From positions 1 to 16,295 of the forward strand of contig JBGQHM010000115.1 of the NCBI GenBank assembly GCA_041497995.1: 16,295 nt of DNA, in the 5' to 3' direction. The first letter of the stretch is position 1. Every line of letters begins with the position of its first letter. Made by a program: the position numbers and the translations under genes. The DNA is from DATKMS01 sp041497995 (GTDB lineage Bacteria > Desulfobacterota > Binatia > HRBIN30). The notes beneath the pieces were generated by a model. The model was not told the DNA's origin and ran no database searches. It was given only the letters and a program-made list of their open reading frames with translations. Of this stretch, positions 1-5,554 are shown one piece after another.

Positions 1-2
1 CC

Positions 3-1082
3 AAGCGCGAGGCTTTGGAGTGCGGTGGCTTGCCGCCGCTTTCGCGCGGGGCAGAGAACTGCCCGTCGCCACCCAGCCCCAAAGCTGGAGCAAGCTCCCG
101 CACTCCATACGAGGGCGACGTCAAGAAAGGCTTCGTCCACAAGCGCGTGCCACACGTCACGCTGAAGTCGATCGCCAACAACCCGGACATCAAAGAGGGC
201 ATGACGCGAGCAGAGATCGACGCGGTCATCGCCCGCCGCGCCGAGACGGAGCTACTCTACGACCAGCCGTACGAAGACGGTAAGCGCGTCCGCGTCACCG
301 GGCCATTGACTGTGGAGAGCCTCTCGCCGCATCGCGTCCTCGCCCCCGATGAGGAACGACCCGCTTCGGAAGCACAAGCACAGCAAGCAGCGACCGCGGG
401 CCAGTTCGAAACCATGATCATCGACAACCTGCGCAAGGCTGGCGTGCAGAACACGCGCAAGAACGAGCGGCTGGTCTTCGAGCGCCTCGAACCGTACGCC
501 GGCGAGTGGCTGCAGGCGGCTGGGGAGTACAAGGAGAAAGACGCCACCGTCCGCCGCGTCGCCGTCTCGCTCGGCCCCGAACACGGCACCGTTGGGGCGG
601 ATCAGGTGAAGGAAGCCGCGAAGGAAGCGCTGAAAGGTGTCGGCTTTGATCTACTCGTGGTCTGTGGCTTCGCCTTCGATGCCCACGCCGGCGAGACCGC
701 CAAGGAGTTCAGCCCGTCCGATCAACCGCCGACGAAGGGCATCGTCGCCGAGCGGTCGAAACAGTTCGGTAAGCTGCCGGTGCTGCTGGCGCGCATGAAT
801 CCCGACCTGGCCATGGGTGACGAGCTGCTCAAGAAGACCGGTGCCGCCAACCTGTTCATGGTCTTCGGCGAGCCGGACGTGAAGATCGATCGCACCGACG
901 ACGGCAAAGTCGTGGTCGTGATCAACGGCTTGGATGTCTACGACCCGACCACCGGTCAGATCCGTTCCAGCTCCACCGACGACATCGCCTGCTGGTTCAT
1001 CGACACCAACTACAACCAAGAGAGCTTCTTCGTGCGCCACGCCTACTTCACCGGCGCCGACGAGCCCTACGACAAGCTCTAG
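3..1082 (+). CDS. Site-specific DNA methyltransferase (type III Mod-like), C-terminal part, 5' end outside window
   Basis: The frame is open to the left edge, so this is the 3' part of a longer gene. The residues translated from 118 onward match, from memory, the C-terminal half of large adenine-specific methyltransferases of the type III / Mod-like group: KGFVHKRVPHVTLKSIANN, then YDQPYEDGKRVRVTGPLTVE, SLSPHRVL, DEERP, and near the end IACWFIDTNYNQESFFVRHA. The catalytic methylase motifs (DPPY, FxGxG) would lie upstream and are not visible. In this family the enzyme methylates DNA, usually alongside a helicase or nuclease partner; no partner is in view. The first ~35 codons come from an inverted-repeat element (16-107) read in frame. 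A TAG at 1080-1082 ends the frame early, although homologous sequence continues to 1241. A TTG at 15 is a possible start but is probably not the real one. The gene may be a pseudogene. Confidence 0.72.
   Translation, partial: KREALECGGLPPLSRGAENCPSPPSPKAGASSRTPYEGDVKKGFVHKRVPHVTLKSIANNPDIKEGMTRAEIDAVIARRAETELLYDQPYEDGKRVRVTGPLTVESLSPHRVLAPDEERPASEAQAQQAATAGQFETMIIDNLRKAGVQNTRKNERLVFERLEPYAGEWLQAAGEYKEKDATVRRVAVSLGPEHGTVGADQVKEAAKEALKGVGFDLLVVCGFAFDAHAGETAKEFSPSDQPPTKGIVAERSKQFGKLPVLLARMNPDLAMGDELLKKTGAANLFMVFGEPDVKIDRTDDGKVVVVINGLDVYDPTTGQIRSSSTDDIACWFIDTNYNQESFFVRHAYFTGADEPYDKL
16..107. repeat. 92-bp inverted-repeat, multi-hairpin element (REP/MITE-like) inside the methyltransferase frame
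   Basis: The ends are perfect 10-bp inverted repeats: TGGAGTGCGG at 16-25 and CCGCACTCCA at 98-107. Between them are further stem-loops: GGGCAG/CTGCCC at 49-54 and 59-64 with an AGAA loop, GGAGC/GCTCC at 87-91 and 94-98, and an imperfect GGTGGC/GCCGCC at 24-37. The element carries no gene of its own. It resembles small palindromic elements whose in-frame translation (ALECGGLPPL...) turns up in proteins of soil bacteria, which I recall but cannot check here. Confidence 0.6.
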
Positions 1083-1241
1083 CGTGCCCTGCGCGCCGAC
1101 ATCGACGAAGCCGCATGGGCAGCCCTCTACGCGACCACCAGCCGCCCCTTCGACCCGCCCGTCACCGGCAAGATCGCCATCAAGGTGATCAACCACTACG
1201 GCGACGAAGTGTTGAAGGTGTACGACGTGACATCGCGATGA
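1083..1241 (+). pseudogene. Severed C-terminal tail of the methyltransferase, in frame after an internal TAG
   Basis: Reading on in the same frame after the TAG gives 52 further codons and a TGA at 1239-1241. The translation begins RALRADIDEAAWAAL, continues with TSRPFDPPVTGKIAIKVIN and ends in GDEVLKVYDV. This is the usual end of this methyltransferase family (pattern LxAEIxEEAW...TSRPF...GxIAVKVINHxGDEVxKV, recalled). Only one codon separates the two parts and the frame is kept, so a single substitution (for example CAG to TAG) or a base-call error explains the split. No start codon or ribosome site suggests separate translation. Confidence 0.65.
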
Positions 1242-1267
1242 TGCAGCGGTCAGGCTACTCCAGCCGC

Positions 1268-1570
1268 CTACAGCAGATCGGGGCGATGCTGCGGAAGCCA
1301 CTCCACCAGAAAGTCGAAACCGCGCCGGCGTGAGGTGGATCGAATATACCGCCGCCACGCCGGCCAGCCGTTCACCAAAGCGCGGAACCCGAGCAACCGC
1401 ACAATCTCGCGGTACGGAGCGTACTCGAGGAGTCGCACCGCGGCCCATCGCTGGTCCAAGCGGCCGATCGTTAGTGAACCCGCCAGCAGCGCGCGGAACT
1501 GCACCTCGTCGATGTCGTAGTCCCACACATACGGTAGCGTGCTGGGTCTCTGTAAAGTCTCGGCATCCAT
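1268..1570 (-). CDS. Conserved hypothetical protein, 100 aa, possibly the small partner of an AbiEii-type nucleotidyltransferase toxin
   Basis: The 100-aa product runs from MDAETLQRPS to a tail of FDFLVEWLPQHRPDLL. Central motifs are VWDYDIDEVQF, AGSLTIGRLDQRWAAVRLLE, YAPYREIVRLLGFRALVNGW and an Arg-rich IRSTSRRRGFDF. It is helical, with no signal peptide or membrane segment. I recall short proteins with this WDYDI...GRLDxxWAxxRLLEYAPY...SRRRGFDF pattern beside AbiEii/AbiGii nucleotidyltransferase toxin genes, but no such toxin is in the window, so the pairing is inference and the gene looks orphaned. The ATG at 1568-1570 was chosen because conserved-looking sequence begins shortly after it; the ribosome site is weak. 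The gene converges on the methyltransferase tail, and the P450 lies 35 bp upstream on the same strand, so read-through transcription is possible. Confidence 0.6.
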   Translation of the reverse strand: MDAETLQRPSTLPYVWDYDIDEVQFRALLAGSLTIGRLDQRWAAVRLLEYAPYREIVRLLGFRALVNGWPAWRRYIRSTSRRRGFDFLVEWLPQHRPDLL

Positions 1571-1605
1571 AAGCCAGCCCAAACGAAGGGTAGCATGGAG
1601 GGGAC

Positions 1606-2946
1606 TCAGGCAGCGGTCCGCTCGCTGACCACCACCGGCAACCCCTCCGACGGCGTGAACGCGATGCTGCGTCGCACGAGGCGGGCGCGGTAGCCGGGCG
1701 CTGGGTCGAGCGTGACCCGCGAGAAGATGCGCGCCAAGACGACCTTCATTTCGTAGCTGGCGAACGCCGCGCCGATGCAACGGCGCGTGCCGCCGCCGAA
1801 GGGGAAGAACGCGACCTGGCTGATCCGCGTGCCGACGAAACGCTCGGGATCGAAACGCTCCGGGTCGGGCCACAAGTCGGGCCGGCGATGTGCCAGGTAG
1901 ATGCACGGCGCGACGACCGGACCCGCCGGCAGGTCGCGGCTGCCGATGCGCAACGGGACGTGGAGGCGGCGCCCGACGTTCGGGATGACGGGATCGAGCC
2001 GGCTCGTCTCTTTGATGACTGCATCCAGGTAGACGAGGTCATTGATGCGCTGTGGCTCACAGCCAACACGGACCAGCTCTTCGGTTAGCTGTGTCATCAC
2101 GTCGGGCCGGCCAAGCACGCGGTGGACAACCCACGCCATCGAGGCAGCAGTCGTCTCATGGCCGGCGAGGAGAAGGGTCAGCATCTCATCGCGCAATGCC
2201 GCGTCCGTGAGCGGCACGCCCTGCTCGTCACGCGCCTCGAGGAGCAGAGATAACACGTCGGTACGACCGTCCGTGCCGTGCGTGCGGCGGCGCGCGAACT
2301 CGACGTAGAAGATGTGCTCGACCTCGCGCTTGAGCCGCACAATGCGTCCCCACGGGCTCACTCCGCCGAGATCGATCTGCAACGCAGGGATCGCCGCCAG
2401 CATGCCCGCGGGGCTGGCGAAGAGGTCAAACAGACGCCGCAAGCACGTGCGCAACCGCGTCAGCTCTGGACCGTCGTCGAACCCGAATACGGTGCGCAGG
2501 ATGACCTCGAAGGTGATTTTCTGGAAGCTGCGGTGGATCGGAAAGGGCTGGCCAAGCGGCCACGTGGCAATCTCATCGTCGGTGATCGCTTGCATGGTCC
2601 GGCCATAGGCCTGCATGCGCTCGCCGTGGAAGGGCGGTAGCAGCAGTCGGCGCTCGCGCAAATGGGCGGCGCCATCCAGGAACAACACGGATTGCGGCCC
2701 CATGAAGGCGCCGAGCGGGGCGTTCGCCTCGCCGGCATGCAACTGCTCCGGGTCGCCGCTGAAGATGTCGCGGATCGCTTCCGGGTCGCTGGTGAACACA
2801 AACGGCGGCAAACCGGGCGCCCGTACGGTGAACCAGTCTCCGAAGCGGCGCGCGCACGTGTCCAAGAACTGCAACGGCCGGCGCACGAAGCCGAAGGCTT
2901 GTAGCAACCCCGGTCCGGGAGGGAGGTCGACGGCGCGGTGCTCCAT
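1606..2946 (-). CDS. Cytochrome P450
   Basis: A haem monooxygenase of 446 aa, the normal bacterial P450 length. Motifs run in the expected order: a Pro-rich N-terminus (DLPPGPGLLQ), the C-helix HLRERR at 95-100 followed by LLLPPFHGERM, the I-helix oxygen-binding AGHETT at 261-266, the ExxR motif ETSR at 313-316, PERF at 362-365, and the haem-ligand loop FPFGGGTRRCIG at 381-392 with Cys390. All key residues are present, so it should be active; substrate and redox partner cannot be told. It most resembles the CYP110-like bacterial group by motif style (inference). There is no membrane anchor, so it is probably cytosolic. I chose ATG 2944-2946 because the PPGP motif follows directly; the frame stays open upstream to 3021, but that extension is Arg/Cys-rich and lacks family character. 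No ferredoxin or reductase gene is adjacent. Confidence 0.95.
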   Translation of the reverse strand: MEHRAVDLPPGPGLLQAFGFVRRPLQFLDTCARRFGDWFTVRAPGLPPFVFTSDPEAIRDIFSGDPEQLHAGEANAPLGAFMGPQSVLFLDGAAHLRERRLLLPPFHGERMQAYGRTMQAITDDEIATWPLGQPFPIHRSFQKITFEVILRTVFGFDDGPELTRLRTCLRRLFDLFASPAGMLAAIPALQIDLGGVSPWGRIVRLKREVEHIFYVEFARRRTHGTDGRTDVLSLLLEARDEQGVPLTDAALRDEMLTLLLAGHETTAASMAWVVHRVLGRPDVMTQLTEELVRVGCEPQRINDLVYLDAVIKETSRLDPVIPNVGRRLHVPLRIGSRDLPAGPVVAPCIYLAHRRPDLWPDPERFDPERFVGTRISQVAFFPFGGGTRRCIGAAFASYEMKVVLARIFSRVTLDPAPGYRARLVRRSIAFTPSEGLPVVVSERTAA

Positions 2947-3027
2947 GTGCAGCGGGGTGCATACCACAAGAGATGTACGCGCCCGAAGCCCATTGCACCC
3001 GGGCCCTCGTCGATACACCACATCGCG

Positions 3028-3056
3028 TTGATTTGTACACCATCAAGCTCTAGCGT
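3028..3056 (+). promoter_or_regulatory. Possible vapBC promoter/operator
   Basis: A TTGATT (3028-3033) and a weak TAGCGT (3051-3056) are 17 bp apart, a sigma-70-like spacing. The arms TTGAT (3028-3032) and ATCAA (3042-3046) form a dyad between the two boxes, around a GTAC core. VapB-type ribbon-helix-helix antitoxins usually repress their own operon through such dyads. The -10 match is poor, so this is tentative. Confidence 0.3.
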
Positions 3057-3077
3057 GCGTGTGAGAGGACCAAGTCA

Positions 3078-3278
3078 ATGGCGAGAACCAATGTTGAGCT
3101 TGATGACCGCCTGGTACGGGAAGGCATGCGCCGCTTCAAATGCAGGTCGAAGCGCGAGCTTGTGCACCTCGCGCTGACGGAGCTGCTCCGCGATGCGAAG
3201 CGCAAAGAGCTCCTGACGCTGCGCGGCCGCGTGAAGTGGGAGGGCGATCTGGACGAGCTCCGACGCGCTCGTCCATGA
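3078..3278 (+). CDS. vapB: VapB-type antitoxin
   Basis: A 66-aa protein starting MARTNVELDDRLVREGMRRF and continuing SKRELVHLALTELLR, the ribbon-helix-helix pattern of the VapB_antitoxin family (COG5450 type): an N-terminal beta strand followed by two helices. The tail LRGRVKWEGDLDELRR is the segment that usually wraps the toxin. It neutralises the downstream PIN ribonuclease and, by analogy, represses the operon. The start is supported by AGAGGA at 3064-3069, 8 bp before the ATG. Its stop overlaps the vapC start (ATGA at 3275-3278), so the pair is translationally coupled. Confidence 0.88.
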   Translation: MARTNVELDDRLVREGMRRFKCRSKRELVHLALTELLRDAKRKELLTLRGRVKWEGDLDELRRARP

Positions 3279-3691
3279 TTGTCGTCGATACGACGGTGTG
3301 GATCGATTTTTTCGAAGGGCGCGGTACCCGATTCGATGAGCACCTGACGGCGCTCATCGCCGGTGGCGTACCGCTCGCGCTCACCGATCTGATCTACTGT
3401 GAGATCCTGCAGGGCATCGCGGACCAGGCGCTGTACGAGCGCACGCGCGACCTGCTGCAGGCCCATCCCATTTTCCTCGTACGCGGGCTCGGCACCTTCG
3501 AGCGCGCTGCCAACATCTACCGCGCCTGCCGCAAGCGCGGTCTGACCGTGCGCAAGACGGCCGACTGCGTGATCGCGGCGACGTGCCTCGAAGCGGATGC
3601 GGAGCTGTACCACAATGACCGCGACTTCGACGCGATCGCGAAGGTGGAGGGCGTCCGTATCTACCGCGTGCCGAGCGGCGCCCGTGGGTAG
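3275..3691 (+). CDS. vapC: VapC-type PIN-domain ribonuclease toxin
   Basis: A 138-aa PIN-domain protein. The acidic metal-binding residues of the family are visible: Asp5 in MIVVDTTVWIDFF, Glu43 in DLIYCEIL, Asp97 in RKTADCVIAATC, and Asp115/Asp117 in HNDRDFDAIAKV. Known VapC toxins are Mg2+-dependent endoribonucleases acting on tRNA or rRNA; the target here is unknown. The frame is open for 45 codons before the ATG, but the ATGA overlap with vapB and the canonical MIVVDTTVWID start fix the beginning at 3275. All catalytic acids are kept, so the toxin appears intact. It sits just upstream of pgpA, a housekeeping gene that may be read from the same transcript. Confidence 0.9.
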   Translation: MIVVDTTVWIDFFEGRGTRFDEHLTALIAGGVPLALTDLIYCEILQGIADQALYERTRDLLQAHPIFLVRGLGTFERAANIYRACRKRGLTVRKTADCVIAATCLEADAELYHNDRDFDAIAKVEGVRIYRVPSGARG

Positions 3692-3744
3692 TGGGCTACA
3701 TCGCCTTGACTGCCACGCACTCGGCCCATACGATCGCCGCTCCC

Positions 3745-4212
3745 ATGCGCGCCCTGGTGATCTTCCTGGCCTCCGCCGGCTACATCGGCTACATCCCCGT
3801 CGCCTCGGGCACCTTTGGCTCACTGGTGGGTATTCCGCTTTTCTGGGACTTCGATGCGCTGCGAACAGTGTCGGTTGGTCTGTACCTGCTCGCGTTCGTC
3901 GCCGCGGTCGCGGCGGCGTGCTGGATCGCTGGGAAGGCGGAGGAGTACCTCCACGAGCATGACAGCCACAAGATCGTGATCGATGAGGTCGTTGGGTATG
4001 TGGCAGCGACGTTGTTCCTGACGCCGACGTGGACGCATGCGCTGCTGGCGTTCTTCATCTTCCGCGCGCTCGACGTGATCAAGCCGTTTCCCGCCGGCTA
4101 CATCGATGCAAATTTCCCCGGCGGCTATGGCGTCGTGCTCGACGATGTCGTGTCGGGCTTGTACTCGAACGTCGCGGTGCGCGTACTGATCGCGGCAGGG
4201 CTGGTGACATGA
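3745..4212 (+). CDS. pgpA: Phosphatidylglycerophosphatase A
   Basis: A 155-aa integral membrane enzyme that dephosphorylates phosphatidylglycerophosphate to phosphatidylglycerol. Family signatures are GTFGSL at 22-27, the acidic DSHKIVIDEVVGY at 73-85 (Asp80, Glu81), FRALDVIKPFPAGYID at 106-121, and GGYGVVLDDVVSGLYSN at 126-142 (Asp133, Asp134). Hydrophobic segments cover about 42-62 and 86-106. The ATG at 3745 gives the usual length and N-terminus; an in-frame GTG at 3691, overlapping the vapC stop, would add 18 unlikely residues. Neither start has a clear ribosome site. The stop overlaps the cinA start (ATGA), the classic pgpA-cinA pairing. Confidence 0.93.
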   Translation: MRALVIFLASAGYIGYIPVASGTFGSLVGIPLFWDFDALRTVSVGLYLLAFVAAVAAACWIAGKAEEYLHEHDSHKIVIDEVVGYVAATLFLTPTWTHALLAFFIFRALDVIKPFPAGYIDANFPGGYGVVLDDVVSGLYSNVAVRVLIAAGLVT

Positions 4213-5492
4213 TCGAAACCGCAGCCATTCTCAGTACCGGAGACGAGCTCACCACCGGGCGCACGCTCGATACCAATGCCAACTTCATCGCTGATAAGTT
4301 GGTCGCCGCGGGGCTCGATGTCACGGCGATCATCGTCGTCGGCGATTACCCGGAGCGCATCTCGTGGGCGTGGCACGCCGCGCTGCGCCAGGCGGACGTC
4401 ATCATCTCCACCGGCGGGCTCGGACCTACGGCGGACGATCTCACCACCGAGACGGTGGGCGCAGTGACCGGACGCAAGTTGATCCTCGACCACGAGGTCG
4501 GCGACCGTATCCGCAAGATGTTCGAAGCCATGGGCCGCGTCATGCCCGAGAACAATCTCAAGCAGGCGCAGTTTCCGCAAGGCGCGGTGATCATTCCGAA
4601 TGCGCTCGGCACGGCGCCGGGCTTTCGGATGGATCTGCAAACAGAGCACGGGCAGCGACATCTGATCGTGCTGCCGGGTGTGCCGCGTGAGATGAAGCCG
4701 ATGATCGAGGAGCAGGTGCTGCCGTGGTTGCAGCAGGCGCGCGGTAGCAACGAAGTCTACCTCAGTCACACATTCCAAACCTTCGGCATCAGCGAATCCG
4801 CGCTCGACGAGTTGGTGGCCGGCTGCGTTGCGCCAGAGGAAGGCCGCATCGCCTTTCGCGCCGCGTTCCCGCAAATCTCCGTGCGCCTCACGGTGCACGG
4901 CCAACCGGCGGACGCACCGCCACGCCTCGAGCAGCTCGCGGCCCGCCTGCGCGAACGCATCGGCAACTACGCCTACGGTGAAGGTGATACGACGATGGAG
5001 GCGACCGTGGGCGCGTTGTTGAAGGAACGTGGTCTGAGCATAGCGGTCGCCGAGTCGTGCACCGGTGGACTGGTCGGGCACCGTCTTACGAACGTCCCCG
5101 GCAGCTCGGCGTATGTAAAGGGCGGGATCATCGCGTACTCCAACGAGATCAAGCAGCAGAGCCTGGGTGTAGGCACCGAGACGCTGGCGACGCATGGCGC
5201 AGTGAGTGAAGAAACCGCGGTGGAGATGGCTACAGGCGTGCGCCGCGCGTTGGGCAGCGACATCGGCCTGGCGGTCACCGGCATCGCCGGCCCCGATGGC
5301 GGCACCCCCGACAAGCCCGTCGGCACGGTGTGCTTCGCACTGGTTGCCGCGGATGGCGTTCATCACCGTCGCTATCAGCTGTGGGGCAACCGCGAGTGGG
5401 TGAAGCTGCTGTCCTCGCAAGTCGCGCTCGACTGGGTGCGGCGCCATTTGGTCGGATTGAATCCGAGCGAGTCGGGCATCCTGCGGCGCTGA
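4209..5492 (+). CDS. cinA: CinA family protein: MoCF-binding-like domain plus nicotinamide-nucleotide amidase (PncC)
   Basis: A full-length two-domain CinA of 427 aa. The N-terminal molybdopterin-binding-like domain (about 1-170) has AILSTGDELTTGRTLDTNA and STGGLGPTADDLTTETVG; in this family it is linked to ADP-ribose pyrophosphatase activity. LPGVPREMKPM follows. The C-terminal PncC domain (about 262-415) has VAESCTGGLVG at 280-290, with Ser283 in the conserved ESCTGG, then GGIIAYSNEIK and VTGIAGPDGGTPDKPVGTV. PncC deamidates nicotinamide mononucleotide, recycling pyridine nucleotides. The ATG at 4209 lies in an ATGA overlap with pgpA. The frame is open 60 codons upstream, but that part is pgpA read out of frame. 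In many bacteria recA follows; here a secreted BNR protein does. Confidence 0.95.
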   Translation: MIETAAILSTGDELTTGRTLDTNANFIADKLVAAGLDVTAIIVVGDYPERISWAWHAALRQADVIISTGGLGPTADDLTTETVGAVTGRKLILDHEVGDRIRKMFEAMGRVMPENNLKQAQFPQGAVIIPNALGTAPGFRMDLQTEHGQRHLIVLPGVPREMKPMIEEQVLPWLQQARGSNEVYLSHTFQTFGISESALDELVAGCVAPEEGRIAFRAAFPQISVRLTVHGQPADAPPRLEQLAARLRERIGNYAYGEGDTTMEATVGALLKERGLSIAVAESCTGGLVGHRLTNVPGSSAYVKGGIIAYSNEIKQQSLGVGTETLATHGAVSEETAVEMATGVRRALGSDIGLAVTGIAGPDGGTPDKPVGTVCFALVAADGVHHRRYQLWGNREWVKLLSSQVALDWVRRHLVGLNPSESGILRR

Positions 5493-5535
5493 GCGGCGGT
5501 CGACGCCACAAGTTACCTTGACAATGCAAATGGCG

Positions 5536-5554
5536 GCGGCGCACACTGCGCCGC
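5536..5554 (+). promoter_or_regulatory. Perfect 8-bp hairpin abutting a start codon
   Basis: GCGGCGCA (5536-5543) and TGCGCCGC (5547-5554) pair perfectly across a CAC loop, and the ATG of the next gene begins at the very next base. The hairpin occupies the place where a Shine-Dalgarno would be, and no Shine-Dalgarno is visible. No T-run follows, so it does not look like a terminator for cinA. It may limit ribosome access; the role is inferred. Confidence 0.4.

Noticed and set aside
2947..3021. Upstream extension of the P450 to an ATG at 3021
   Set aside because: The added 25 residues (MVYRRGPGCNGLRARTSLV...) are not P450-like, and PPGP follows the internal ATG at the expected distance.
5518..5546. 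Perfect TTGACA (5518-5523) upstream of the BNR gene as a sigma-70 promoter
   Set aside because: At 16-19 bp spacing the -10 position reads GCACAC or similar inside a G+C-rich hairpin, with no likeness to TATAAT.
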